Shown piece after piece: positions 12,108 to 25,900 of a stretch of DNA of 64,000 bases. This DNA comes from Piromyces finnis. Its lineage: Eukaryota; Neocallimastigomycota; Neocallimastigomycetes; Neocallimastigales; Neocallimastigaceae. The stretch is from positions 186,001 through 250,000 of the forward strand of contig MCFH01000058.1 in NCBI GenBank assembly GCA_002104945.1, given 5' to 3'. The position numbers and the translations under genes were made by a program. The number at the start of each line of letters is the position of its first letter. Positions within the stretch are counted from its first letter, which is position 1. Under the pieces are notes generated by a model. It was given only the letters and a program-made list of their open reading frames with translations. It searched no databases and was not told where the DNA came from.

Positions 12108-12843
12108 TGACACAAGTTCAAATATACCTTAATTCTAAATAGGCTTAGAAAGTGGTATATTTGTGTGTAATTGAATGATTTATTTTTACTTGCTCATTCT
12201 ACAAGTTTGATATAATTAACATTTTTAAAATTTAATTAAATATTTATATTTTACATTATTTTAATTATTTACTATTATTTATATAATTAATGAATATAAT
12301 TTAAAAATTTTAAAAAAACACCTTGTTTTATAATATTAGTTTATTTATTTAAAATAAATGTATAATACATCTCGCTATGTATTATAAAAAAATATATATT
12401 AATTTATTATTTTATTATTAAAATATTCTAATTTTCTTAGCTAATTGTAACGCGATTCTATATAAAGAATTTATTAATGTAGGAATTAATAATATTTATA
12501 TAGAAAAATAAATTTTGTATTCCCTATAAGTCAATAAATCTATTTATTTAAAATAATTTTTTATTATTATTAAATTTATTTTTAAACAAAGTAAAGATTA
12601 AATTTAAAGTTAATAAAAGCACAACTATTTAATTTTTGATCCACACCACTTCTATTTATACTTTTTCTAAATCTGATGTGGTTAAATAAAAAATTAAATT
12701 TTCTTTCTAAATTATTCTTTAAATTAATTAAAAATTACATAAAATGAATCCCGTGATAAAAATGCATAAAATATTTAATTTTCTAATAGAGTCATTACAC
12801 TAATTAGTAACAAGTTTTAAAATAATATTTTCTATTTCTATTT
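12108..12843. repeat. LTR family Q (Q2) with nested LTR BB
   Basis: Starts TGACAC and carries the two-tier hairpin (12109-12168). Outer stem ACAC/GTGT, 6-nt bulge, middle stem AAATATACC/GGTATATTT, inner stem TTCTAA/TTAGAA. Reverse of Q1. Interrupted at 12446-12799 by a 354-bp LTR-like insert; the Q sequence resumes afterwards in register with Q1. Confidence 0.6.
12446..12799. repeat. Short solo LTR, family BB
   Basis: A 354-bp insert with TGTAACGCG...TCATTACA ends and a perfect 5-bp target duplication CTAAT (12441-12445, 12800-12804). Removing it restores colinearity with Q1 (6418-6728). No coding potential. Confidence 0.75.
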
Positions 12844-12942
12844 TGTTAAGGATCTAAGATGAATTTAGGTAAGTTAGGTCAGAATGCTCTAACCCTATTT
12901 ATTAATTTAATATAAATTATGTTTTATTATAATACTTTTATT
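12844..12942. repeat. Fragment resembling the family V LTR start
   Basis: TTGTTAAGG...AGGTCAGAATG recalls the V LTR start at 19361 (TGTTAAG...AGGTCAGAATG). It joins the ATT tract of R-A without a visible terminus. Confidence 0.35.
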
Positions 12943-14315
12943 TATTATTATTATTATTATTATTATAAATTCATAATTTATAAATTTAATTATTTATCAA
13001 TATCTTCGCCCTTAAGATATAACTTCGTCCCTTGAAGTTATGAAAAGAAAAATAATAGATAAAGAATTAAATTTTATAAATAATTAAATATCTTCATTTT
13101 ATTACTTCTTCTTCTTCTTAGGATTTTCTTCTTTCTTTCTTTATATGCATGTTTAATTTCTAATGTCCTCCATTAATTTATTTTTAATATATAATTTTCC
13201 GGATATTTTTTTTATAGTAGCTGCAGTGTCTTTTTCAAATAAATTTATTCTTCATTTATATCCACATCAAATAAAGCTTACTTAAGGTTTATTATTATTT
13301 AAAGTTTATTTTCTGATACTTTTATTCCATTATCCACATATTATTTTGAAATTCATATAAGTTTTTAGAAGAGCGGAGCAGTGGGAATATAATGTTTTTC
13401 ATTCAGGTGAAATATACATTATAATTTTATTATTTTATAATATATAATTGGTATATTATAATTGATTATGGATTTATAATTGAATTATATTATAATGTTT
13501 TTGTATTATAATATTGATTTTATTTTAAATAATTTGAATATTTTAAATTTTGATATTAATGTTGTTTATTTAATTATTGGAATTAAATATTTGTGAAATT
13601 TTTTTTTAATATATATTAATAATATATTGGAATATATTAATATATATTGTTGAAGTATTGTTAATTCCGATTTTAATTAATTTTGAAATTAATTAAATTT
13701 GAAGTAGCAGTAGTTTCCTATGGGGAACAGAGAGGTTCGCGTAATTCCCTCCGGCCTTAAGACTAGCTACGCAGTAGATTTTTGGATTCTCCACCATTTG
13801 ATACGAAGAAAAATATTATCTTAATTCTATAAATGAATATAGAAAGTGATAATATTTGTATCTAAAAAAAAAATAAAAAAAAATAAAATAAAATAAAAAT
13901 AGAATAAATGATTTTTATACTTGTTCATTTGCAAGTCTTTGTTAGTTTAAAATATAAAATTATTTTATTTAATTATAAAGTTTTAATATTTAATAACTCT
14001 TGTATTATTAAATATATATATGTTATGGTTTAATACATCTTGAATGTATGTAAATATAATCACAACTATTATTATAATAAAATTTAATATTATTATCTAA
14101 TTTTTATGGATTATTAGGAACATCTTTTAAAATAAAATAATTCTATCACTATTTATACAAAATTATTATTTTAAAGTATAATTATAAACAAATATAAACT
14201 ATTTAATTTAAAAATAAATAAACAATTAAATAGACAAAAAGTTTACATTTATAGTTTTTAATTTAATAATTTTATACATGTTAATTATTTTAATTTTCAA
14301 CTATCTGTGTTTTAA

Positions 14316-14412
<97 letters not shown>

Positions 14413-14444
14413 AATTCATAATTTATAAATTTAATTATTTATCA
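12943..14444 (-). mobile_element. R-A, non-autonomous LTR element (family R), left LTR truncated
   Basis: Left LTR remnant 12943-12999, internal region 13000-13798, right LTR 13799-14444 (TGATACGAAG...TTTATCA). The internal region is nearly identical to that of R-B (54678-55478). It has no ORF, only a minus-strand primer site TGGTGGAGAATCC two bases from the right LTR and a purine tract beside the left LTR (reverse complement of ATCTTCGCCCTTAAG). This is a TRIM-like parasite with no protein of its own. An (ATT)n tract of about 100 bp lies in the right LTR at 14314-14412. Confidence 0.8.
13799..13862 (-). promoter_or_regulatory. Two-tier hairpin at the R LTR end beside the primer site
   Basis: Outer stem GATAC/GTATC with a 6-nt bulge, middle stem AAATATTATC/GATAATATTT (10 bp), internal loop TTAA/AGT, inner stem TTCTATA/TATAGAA, 6-nt apical loop. 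In the element's sense orientation (minus) it is the end of U5, two bases from the primer site. Same structure in R copies at 16662, 20416, 54100 and 55479. Role unknown; reverse-transcription initiation or packaging are possibilities. Confidence 0.6.
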
Positions 14445-14447
14445 AAA

Positions 14448-15259
14448 TAATATAATTTGATAATAATCTTAATTTTGAATTTTACTTCAAAAAGTGATTA
14501 TTATATTATATCTTTTGTTATAACTATATAAGTTATATTGATTAAGATTTAAAATCGTTTTTATAAAAATTAATAAAATTGTTTTGTTAAAACACTAAAT
14601 GGTTTTATTAGAAACACTTGTTTTTCTAATATTTAAATATTTAAAATTTTATTTATTTAAGTATAAAAGTGATTGTTAAAATTATAAAATATTAATCTAA
14701 CTATATAATATTTCTTTATTAATAATAATAATAATGATTAAAATAAGAATATTTACATGTATTTATATTTTCTTTTAGATTTAAACTATTTACATTAAAA
14801 CAATAAAATTAATAACTATTTACAATAAAAGTAATAAAAGTAATTAGAAATGACAATAAAAGAAATAATTAAAAGTTAAAGAATATAAAAAGTTGTTTAT
14901 TTTACAATTAATTAAAGTAATAATTATTTTTTAATGTTTTAATAAAGGTGTTTAATTATATTATTTTATAACATGAATTATTATATTTGTTTACTTTTAA
15001 AGTGTAATTTACTAACGAAGTTATTAAATATTTAATTTAACAATTAATTTAACAAAAGTTATATATTTTGATCTCGATTAATTAAAGCTTATTATTTTCT
15101 TTCAATAATCAAAATATATGCAGTGTTTAGGATTAATTTTATTTAAGAATTTTGGTAAAGTACTTAATTAAACTATAACTTGTTTTAAGTTACTTTTAGG
15201 GTTAACTTAAAAATCAGGTATAATAATAATTTTATATTTATTAAATTCATTATTTATCA
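14448..15259 (+). repeat. Solo LTR family S (S3)
   Basis: A full-length, 812-bp copy close to S2. Its first two bases have changed from TG to TA. Once AA1, X2 and all later insertions are removed, its end lies 14 bp upstream of tRNA-Trp. Confidence 0.8.
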
Positions 15260-15262
15260 CAA

Positions 15263-16028
15263 TGTAATAATTATATTATATTTACTATATAATAATAATT
15301 ATTAGCTTTAAATTAATAATATAAATTATTATTAAAATGTGAAAATAAAGGTAGAATTAGAAACTTAATTTAATGAGTTTATTATAAGAAATTATAATAA
15401 ACAAACACCAAACGTATCAGAATTATTTTGTGTATTTAATAGTTTTTTAATATTTATTTTATTACTTATTATTTTGTATAAAGTTATTTATTATAATTAA
15501 TCTTATAATAATAACTTTTGATTTCTCAAATCGAACTCAAGAGTACTATTTATATGTTTTATTTTATTAAATTAAAATTTCTAAGAACATTCTAATCTTA
15601 ACAAAAATCTTTTTAGGAAAAGACTAGAAGAAAAACCTAAAAAGTTATTTGATTGATATTCTAATCATACCAATCATCGTAATATTAAGTAAAGCCGTTG
15701 ATAACGGGTAAAACCTTAATATCCGATTTCCTATTACATACTAATATATAGTTGTATAATATTATTAATGTAATTAGTATATGTTTTACCTTTTATAATA
15801 CAAGTGTATATAAATGAATGTATAAATACATAATTAAATAAATTAATTAATCTAATATAGTGAATGAATAATTATTAACTAAATAAATATTTACAATATT
15901 TAACTTAACAAATAACTATAATAGTAAATAAATATATTAATATAATTTAATGGATTAATGATTATTAACTAAATAAATTATTTATAATGTTTAATACTAA
16001 GAATAAATAATAAGTATTTATTCTTACA
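15263..16028. repeat. Solo LTR family AA (AA1)
   Basis: Ends TGTAATAATT...ATTCTTACA with a perfect 5-bp target duplication CACAA (15258-15262, 16029-16033). A reversed, diverged relative lies at 43112-43930. On the minus strand both contain TATAAATA followed by an inverted repeat around CTCTTGA, probably the promoter. No ORF. Confidence 0.8.
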
Positions 16029-16034
16029 CACAAA

Positions 16035-16656
16035 TGATAAATAATAATTATAAATATATTATACATTTGATATTAGTAGAAAATTTTATTATAAAATAAT
16101 TATTAAATAATTTTATATAGTTTATTATAAAAATATAATTTACATAAAATCAAATATTTTATAAATTTATATATTTGATTGGGTTAAATTATAAAAATAA
16201 TTTTTAATATAAAGAATAATAATATTTTTTTAGTACAAAAATGAGAAGACTTAGATTATTAATAATAAGTTAAATTTTAATAATAGTTGATATAATTAAT
16301 TAGTTAATACATAATAATATTTAAAAGACAAAAATAAGTTTTTATATAATAAAAATTATTGTTAAAAAGAGTGTAAAAACAATAAATAAAAGAAAATATA
16401 AAAACGAAATTAAACTTGTCTAATTTGTAATTATTGTGTTAATAATAAATAATATTTTATAGAATAAATCTGGTGTTATCATTCTATATAAATATTATTA
16501 GAATAATAAAACTATTAAAATTATAAAACAAATTAAATATATTAATAAAACTAGTAGATATTGTTAAAGCTCGTACAATAGCTGTCGAGATAAAACAATA
16601 TAAGATAACAGAAGAAATAGTTAAAAAGTTGTAATATAACTACCAATCCGTTATCA
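16035..16656 (+). repeat. Solo LTR family X (X2), same family as the Gp4 LTR
   Basis: TGATAAATAATAAT...CCGTTATCA, the reverse complement of the Gp4 LTR, with a perfect 4-bp target duplication CAAA (16031-16034, 16657-16660). This copy sets the 4-bp duplication as normal for the TGATA/TATCA class. Its end was 14 bp from tRNA-Trp when it inserted. Confidence 0.88.
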
Positions 16657-16661
16657 CAAAA

Positions 16662-17091
16662 TGATACAATAGAAAAATATTATCTTAATTCTATAAATGA
16701 ATATAGAAAGTGATAATATTTGTATCTAAAAAAAAATAAAAAAAAAATAAAATAAATGATTTTTATACTTGTTCATTTGCAAGTATTAGTTAATGTTTAA
16801 AAATATAAAGTTTATTTAATTATAAAATTATATCATTATTTAATAACTCTAGTATTATTAAATAAAAAAAAATGTATGTTTTATATTCTAATTTTCAGGG
16901 ATTATTAGTAACCCTTTTAAAAATAACTTTTATTATAAAATCATTTTTGAATTTAATATTTAAAAATATATATCTAATTTTTCGCTCTAGATTATTAGGA
17001 ACATCTTTTAAAATAAAGTAATTCTATCACTATTTATACAAAATTATTATTTTAAAGTATAATTATAAACAAATATAAACTATTTAATTTA

Positions 17092-17122
<31 letters not shown>

Positions 17123-18310
17123 TTTACATTTATAATTTTTAATTTAATAATTTTATACATGTTAATTATTTTAATTTTTAACTATCTGTGTTTTAATATT
17201 ATTATTATTATTATTTGTAAAAGTTTTACTAAACTTATAATTTAATATTAAAATATTAAATTAAATAAAAGATTAAAGATAACTAGGTTAGAAAAAAATG
17301 TTTTATTAAAATAATCTTAATTGTTTTATAAATGAATAATTAAATTATGTATTATAGTTAAAATAATTTCTTTTTATTTTATTTGAAGAGTATGTATAAT
17401 AATAAGATTATTTAATAGTAATACTTGTTAAGTATTAATAAGGTAATAATCTTTACAAAGATTTAATTCATAAAACTATTCTAGACTATTTATACTATTT
17501 GTAATTTTGCATTTAATACTAAAATAACTTTTTAGTACATGATTATATTCATATATTCATAATATATTTTATAATACTAAGGCTAAACTTAAGACTTATC
17601 ACTAATTATTAAAAATAACTATTGTTTATATATTCATAATATTAATTATTTCTTAATTATAATATAATTCATTGAATATAATATTAGTAATTATAATCTT
17701 TTAATTCAAATATTATAAGTTATATTATTGAAATAATTATTATAAAATAAAGTTAATTAATTCCGGAAAATAATTTTAATTTAATTAAAACAATAATTTA
17801 TATCCTTTTGGGTGAATGATTTATGTTTGATACATCAGGGGTGATCATTCTCTGAATAAACAATTAATCATTACTAACAAAATATCTTTAAATTGGAATA
17901 TCTCGTGAACCAGCAGAGATATTGACCTGATTTTAAGATATGTTGTTTATCTCAAGCGTGGCTTTTTAACGAACCCACAATCTCCCAACAATAATTTCCA
18001 AAAAATCGTCATTCGTTGAGGAGATACGCGTGTTTTCCCTTATTTAATTTTGACGATAAGGGTTAAAGTTATTTGTTATAAAATTATTAAGGGTTAAGGT
18101 CATATCTTAACCTTTTCTAAATTTTTTAAATATTTCTTAATATAATTTTATAATTTATTTGAAAATAAAATATTATTGATTTTGAAATTTTATAAGTAAT
18201 TTCACAATTTCAAGTGATCTTGAAATTGCAGATTCCACTAGTATTCGTGACATTATTATTATTATTATTATTATTATAAATTCATAATTTATAAATTTAA
18301 TTATTTATCA
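16662..18310 (-). repeat. Solo LTR family R (R-D) split by LTR W1
   Basis: TGATACAATAG...TTTATCA, interrupted inside its ATT tract by W1 (17216-18252). Contains the two-tier hairpin at its left end. Flanks AAAA and AAAT differ by one base. With later insertions removed, the end lies 13 bp from tRNA-Trp, as for R-A and R-C. Confidence 0.75.
17216..18252 (-). repeat. Solo LTR family W (Gy3-type LTR)
   Basis: TGTAAAAGTTTTACTAAAC...TAGTATTCGTGACA, closely related to the Gy3 LTRs at 28643 and 35454. Five-base target duplication TTATT (17211-17215, 18253-18257) within the ATT tract of R-D. It keeps the minus-strand TATA region and the AATCTTTAC self-primer complement. Confidence 0.85.
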
Positions 18311-18313
18311 AAA

Positions 18314-20410
18314 TGATGCGTTGACCGATATATTTGTGAATAATATAATGTTTTTAATAAATAATAAATTCTATATTATTATGATGAAACAATAAATTTA
18401 AAATAAAATAAAATATGTTTTATAATTAACAAATAAATCACTCAAAACTCGAAAATAAACTCTTATTATGTTTTAAATTAAATCTTTATTATATTTTATA
18501 ATTTATTTATTCTCTATTTATTGTCCGCCCTTTATAAAGAAGAATTTTATCTTCCTTTTATACATTTTCATTTATTACATGTATTATTATTTTTAACTAT
18601 TAAATGTTATTATTACTATTGTTATTATTTATTAAAATTAAAAGAATAAATTAAAATTATGTCTTAGTATTATAAAATATTATAGAATATTACTTATTTG
18701 ATTTTCTTATTACTTCAAAATGTTTAAATTTAGAAAAATTATTATAAATTATCATTGACTATCATTAAATGTATAATACCTTGAATAAAATAATTAAAAT
18801 TTAAAATTAAAATAATATTAAAATAAAATTAAAATAAAATTAAAATAAAAATTTAACAAAATTAAAATATTAAAAGTATCAATTATTATAAACACTCATT
18901 TTATACAGAAACATAAAAGAGTTCTGTATTTTATCTTTGGAATTGTTATTATTGTTCTATTTCCAGGTTTTAAGTTTATCATTTTAATAATAATTACTCA
19001 ATTAGTTATTTATTAATTTATAAGTTTAAAGAAATTTCTAAAGAACACTTGGATAAAACACTAGAATTAATAATTTGATGTATATCATTTTATTTTTAGT
19101 TTATTTATTCATTTTTATTTATTTATTTATTATTATTTTATTATTTTAATACATTATTGGATTAAGTCATTTTATTTTATTTAATAATTTATTTTATTAT
19201 TATCACAATTAGGTCGTTTTTACTTAGAATTTATTATATAATAAAGAGAATATTATTTATTTAAAAAAAAAGGGTTATATTTTCATAAAATTATTATTCA
19301 TTCATTTTTAAAGGTTATTTTCATTTATTTTTATTATAAGTTACTATGGGTTAAGTCGTGTGTTAAGTTTTTGGATTTGGTTATGCGGCCAGGTCAGAAT
19401 GTTATCAATTATATAGTAAATATGTTTTTAAGAAATTAAATTTAAATATAAAATAACCCTTTAAACTTCCAAATGAAAAATTAATATTTATTCTTTAGAA
19501 TAACTTTTTTTTTATAAAATTTTATTTATTTATTAATAATAATATAAATGATAATATATTTAATAACTATATAATTAAGATTATAACTATAATCTTTACA
19601 AAGAATTAAAATCAAATTCAATTCATTCTATTTTATATTCTTTGTTCAGATTATTAAATTGATAAAAATAAAGTATTACATGTAATATGTTAATAATATA
19701 ATAAGATTGTTTGTTTGTTTGTTTGTTTGTTTTGTCATGACATAAAATAAAATAAACATATGATTAATCATTTAAACACTTGATCCATTAACCTATTTTA
19801 TAATAATTAAAATTATTTAATTTATAAATGTTAACTGTTACACCTAAATGGTTTAGTTCTATTTTTAGTAACAGTCACTATCATTAATTAAATTAATATA
19901 ATTAGAATTTCTATTGATATCTTTTTAATTTTCGTCAAGTCATAAGAAATGTCTATGATCCATACTTGATATCATATTAATTTTAATTTACTTATTAAAA
20001 TCTTCAAATGATCATATCTTCCTTAAATGACCAGTTAGAAGGACCGCGATTATACCAAAATATAGCTTTTCCCTTAAGCTTTCTAATAAACTTGGTTTCA
20101 CAACCGTAGTACTTACAGCCGTAGCACTCGTTTTTGGCGAGTTATGCGTAGTTTCGTATTTGTTTGTTTTTGACTAAGGGTTATAGTGTATTGATATTAA
20201 ATTTTTTGAAATCATAACCCTTTCACTGAACCAAAATTTAAAAGGTGACTTTTAAAGGTGTTTTAAAATAATTATTGGGATCATTTAATTCTAATTATTA
20301 TGTTTAATTAATTATAGATATTATCTGAATTTGTTTTAAATCCAGTTAATATCTTCACAACGTGTTTATTCAGCTAGTTTTTATCATGTTTTTATGTGAG
20401 TAGCGTATCA
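18314..20410. repeat. Solo LTR family U (U1) split by LTR V1
   Basis: TGATGCGTTGACCG...GTAGCGTATCA. The second copy at 42057-43108 lacks the insert, which dates V1 (19361-20359) as later. Flanks AAAA and TAAA match at 3 of 4 bases. Position upstream of tRNA-Trp after removing later insertions: 14 bp. Confidence 0.75.
19361..20359. repeat. Solo LTR family V (V1)
   Basis: TGTTAAGTTT...ATCTTCACA, inserted in U1 with a near-perfect target duplication (TCGTG/ACGTG). Related copies at 43939-44899 and 63272-63852. It shares with family W the AATCTTTACAAAG block and a similar central block around CTTTCTAATAAA and an AAGGGTTA box. Confidence 0.8.
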
Positions 20411-20415
20411 TAAAT

Positions 20416-21077
<662 letters not shown>

Positions 21078-21604
21078 AAATAATTGTAAAAGGTGTTTTT
21101 ATAATATTAGTTAATAAGTTATTAATATTTAGCTAATTAAGTTAGTTATTACCTCTCTATACGAGTTAATAACTAAATAAAGTTTTATAAAAAATAATAA
21201 AAGAAATAAAATAAATATTATAACACTAAAATAATTACAAACAAACGTATAAAGATTTTATGAAATAATGTTTACTTAAATAATTCTATATTAATTATAT
21301 CTTTTATTTATTAATTATAATTATATACATTAATTATTATTATAGTTACTAATTTACTTTAATACTAACGCTAAAGTATTTAACGTTAGTTTCAACTATA
21401 CTATTTAACTATATTAGTTTATTTTCTTTACCACTTGATTGGGTAAAGTAAATAAACTTCCTATTTAATTAATAACCATTAATATATGGTTATACATATA
21501 TCTGGCCAATAAATGGTGACCAGAATATATGGTTTCAATTGAAATATTTGTGGGCAAACTTATGGCCACAAATATTTCTTACAATGCCCCCCTAAGGAGA
21601 AAAC

Positions 21605-22168
21605 CTAAGCAGGGTTTTGGACACTAACCATGAATTCCTGGTAGCATTTATCTTGAAATTCCTTGAGTAGCTTATCATAATGGGAGTTCTTGTCAATGAT
21701 ATCAGCATCAACCCACTTTTGCCTAAAGTCACTAAAGGTAGCTAAGTATTGATAGTTATCCTTCTTTCTTCTGGCATTCATGATTTTGATGATTTTCTGG
21801 TAGCTCACTGGTGCAGGTGTTAGTTATTCAGGTTTGTTATGGTAGGGTTCAAGTTCACTGATATGAAACACTGGGTAGACGTTGGGGAAAGGTGACTTGC
21901 TGATATCCAACCGGTAGTTAAGCTTGCTTTCATCAATTCCAATAACCTTGAAGGGACCGTACTTTCTTGCTTGTAGCTTGTAGAAGGGAAGAGGGTTGTA
22001 ATTTTCTGGTTTTCTTAACCACACCAAATCCATGAGCCTAATTTTAGGGTAGTTAAGTTCTCTTCTATGGTCCAAGTGGTCTAAGAACCGTGTTCTTGAT
22101 ATGTCCAGCATGTGCTTTAAGTTACCTAAGTTGTGAGCGAAGCTATCTAATATAGGAGCTTCGCCAAG
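21605..22168 (-). pseudogene. Gy2 pol C-terminal piece (integrase tail)
   Basis: Continuation of Gy2 pol beyond the inserted T LTR, in the same frame: GEAPILDS... then LDHRREL, a GPFKVIG (GPY/F-type) module and HPVFHISELEP-like sequence (YPVFHISELEPY), followed by a tail (FRQKWVDADII) that recalls a degenerate chromodomain-like end. An in-frame TAA at 21821-21823 follows KPE and most simply replaces CAA (Gln). GPY/F modules are known in the C-termini of Ty3/gypsy integrases. The adjoining purine tract confirms that this is the 3' end of the internal region. Confidence 0.8.
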
Positions 22169-22956
22169 TGTAAAGATATAAGATATATCTTTAGATTATT
22201 TAATAATTAATTATTAATTATTAAATAATAAATTAATATTTAGTAAAACTGATTATAAAATTTTTGAATAAATTTTATGGAATAATTTAATAATAAATTA
22301 TTTTATAATAATTCCGTTAAATTTAAATTAAGATAAATATTTAAGTTTAAGGAATAAAAGAATTTTAATTAAATTTAAATATTTCAAATATTTAAAATAA
22401 TTAAAATATTTTTTAAATACTTTTTATTTAATTTTAGAATAGATTATACTTTTTTATTTAAATTTAGAATAGTTTAATAATTTTAACTTAGTTTTAAAAA
22501 TAGATTTATTTATATTTCAATAGGAAATATATTAAGAATAGTATTGATAATATTAAATTAATTTATAGAAAATACATGGGCTTTATTCAATTTTGAGTTT
22601 ACTCAAATTGAATTAAAAGTATAATGAATTAGTTTAGTTTAGTTCTGTTATTTTATTATTTAATTAAATTAGTTTTGTTTATTTTATATTAAATATATGT
22701 TTATTTAAATAGAATAATATATTAGAATATAATTATGAAAAAATATAAATACATGTAATTTTTATTTGTTAAATCGATGTAATTGTTATTTTCAATTTTT
22801 TAATTATTAACTATTATATAGTTAATAATATTTTTAAGAGTTTAAATAAAATGTTTTCTTAAAATAAAAATTTAATGTTTTATTTTTTTATTTTTGTGTT
22901 AATAAAAATTGTTTTGTTTTAAGTATGAAATCTGTTTTAAATTTTATACTTTTACA
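22169..22956. repeat. Solo LTR family T inside Gy2 pol
   Basis: A 788-bp insert TGTAAAGATAT...TACTTTTACA with perfect 5-bp target duplication CCAAG (22164-22168, 22957-22961). Deleting it restores an open pol frame through HSLGEAPIL. A partial copy lies at 5565-6323. Confidence 0.92.
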
Positions 22957-25900
22957 CCAAGTGAGTGGACAAGTTCTGAGTCTTGAGGGTTCATATGTAC
23001 CTGGTAGTTATACAAGGCTAGGAATGGGGACTGCTTAGTAGAACTGTGCACTGCATTATTATAACAGAACTCAGCTAAGTACAAGTACTTCAACCATTCG
23101 TCGTCATCAAAGGTCTTCACAAAGCATCTAAGGTACATACTTACGTAGGAGTTATTACGTTCTACCTGACCAACTGTTTCATGATGGCCAGTAGTAGCAA
23201 GGTTTACTTCTACGCCAAAGAACCCCATAATGTCCTTCCACAATTTACTAGTGAACTGGACACCACGATCCGTAGTAACCGATTTGGGACAACCATGTAA
23301 CTTGAATACATGTTGTAAGTATGCTAAGGCTGTTTCTTTAGCAGTAGGCATACTCCTAAATCCCACTAAGTGTATCATTTTGGTTAACTTATCGCTACAA
23401 ACCATGATACAACCTCTTCTAGTGACTTCTGGGGGTTCTGAGGGACTACTACCTGGTTTTCTGCGTTCCTTAATAGGTAGGTCCGTCAGGAAGTCAATTT
23501 CTACTTCTTGCCAAGGTAAGTCTGCAACTTTTACCCTAGCAGCGCTACCGTACGGCTTGTGTCTGTTGTCCTTTTGGGTACAACATATGGTGCAAGCTTT
23601 AATATAACCCGCAATGTCATCCTTCATTTTTGGCCAGTAATAGTTTCTGGCTATCAGGTCGTAAGTCTTATCCTTTCCTAAGTGACCCGCTGTTTCACTA
23701 TCATGGTTAAGTTTTATGATTGTTTCCCTTAACACCTTTGGTACATATGTACGTTCTGGTGCATCCTTCCTAACAATCAACCCATTAACCATCAACCACT
23801 TCTTTTTGATGAGCTTGTGGCCTCTTTTTGCGTCAAGACCATCTCTAATTTCCCTAGCAAGCTCATCCGTGTTGTAAGCTTGTTTCAATTCTCCCACGAA
23901 GCTTACTTCTAACACCGCATAGCACTCTTCTTCCACGGGTGGAAATTCTTTTACCTGTTCAGGTCGAAGAAGGCTAGCTTTTTCCATCTCCAGTTGTACC
24001 TGTTCTGGAGATACCATTCTTGATAGGATATCGGCTCTACCATTCATTTTTCCTGGCCGATATATTATTTCGAAGTTGTATGCAGCAAACAGCTCTTGCC
24101 ATCTTGCCTGTCTTGCTGTCAACAACTGTGGTTTTGTGGCGAACAGGAGATTCCTATGGTCACTATATACTAGGACCTTATGTTTCGCACCCATCAACAG
24201 GTGTCGCCACTCGATGAAAGCATTCCTAATAGCCAACAACTCCTTTTCCGTGATGGAGTAGTTGATTTCTGCTTTCGTAAGCTTCTTGGAATAGTAATAC
24301 ACAGGGTGTAATTCGTTGTCATCGCCTAGTTGTGATAATACACCACCCACCGCGTAGTTACTAGCGTCGCACTCCACTATAAACTGACGGTCATGATCAG
24401 GATATGCTAATACTGGTGGAGACAACAGCATTTCTTTTAACTTCTCGAACGCCTGGATGCGTTCTTCATTCCACAGGAACTGTACCTTTTTGGACGTCAT
24501 AGCATATAACGGCCTTGCTATCTTAGAGAAGTCCTTTATAAACTTCCTATAATAGTTGCAGAATCCAAGGAATGACTGTAGTTCTTTGAGGTTGGTTGGT
24601 TGTGGCCAACTTGCTACAGCTTTTAACTTCTCTGGGTCGGTTTTAATACCATATTTTCCAACTACATGACCCAGGAATGCAAGTTCTTCCTTGTGGAACT
24701 CACACTTCGCTAACTTAGCTACTAGACGATTATCTATTAGCTTTTGTAGGACTCTTTTTACATGCCCTACATGCTCTTCAAGTGACTTGGAGTAGATGAT
24801 GATATCATCCAAGTACACTTGACAGCAGTCATTGATTTCCTCTGCCAGCACCGTATTAATGAACCCTTGGAACGTGGCAGGAGCATTAGTCAACCCAAAT
24901 GGCATCACTAGATATTCATAATGCCCAAACTTGGTTGAGAATGCCGTCTTGTATTCGTCACCTTCACGAATACGCACGAGGTTGTAGGCAGACTTCAAAT
25001 CCAACTTGGAGAAGATAGTCGCGCCTTTCATAGCCTCGAACACTTGACTGATGAGTGGTAAGGGGAAGGAGTTACGCACTGTTACCTTATTAAGACGCCT
25101 ATAATCAGTACATAGTCGTCTTTCACCACTCTTTTTGGGCACGAATAACACAGGATAACCTGCAGGACTCTCTGACTTCCTGATGAAGCCCTTTGCCAGG
25201 TTTTCCTCTATATATTCCTTCAGTGCTTTTTCCTCTTCTGGATTGAAGGGATATATAGGCCCTTTATGAAGACTAGCATCCGGCTCCAGGTCGATCTTAC
25301 AGTCGTAAGGACGGTGTTCTGGTAGCTGGTTGGCTATTTCTTCATTAAATGCTTCTTTGAAATTGTGGTAGTACTTCTCCACGATTTCTTCAGGTGTAGG
25401 TTGATTTTCGTTTAAGTTTTCTTCCTGTACCAACCCTACGTAAATGTGATTTTTCTCTAAGTTCGACTCTTGTACCAACCCTACTGAAACACAAGTTTTC
25501 TCTAAGTTGGATTCAAATGCCAACCCTCCGGAATCACATTTTTTCTCTAAGTCAACACTCTGTACCAACCCTACTGAAACGGGATTTTTCTCTAAGTCAG
25601 AACTCGATGCCAACCCTCCGGAACTTCCGTTTCTGGTTTCTCTTGTAGCCTTGTGGCTACCATTACCCACGATTTCGACTTCTATGTTTTCCGCAGTTAC
25701 AGTTACCAGAGGCCTTCTTGCTTTTGCATTAGTAACTGTAGTTATGGGACTTAATTGAGTACAGTAGTAGATGTCGCCACCATTTACACCATAACTGTTG
25801 GTATGTCCTTTATCCTTATCATTATCTACTACGAAGTACCTCACTTGTGCATCTTTATCATAACCTCTGTAGATAAAGTGCTCATCCATGAAGCCCAGTC

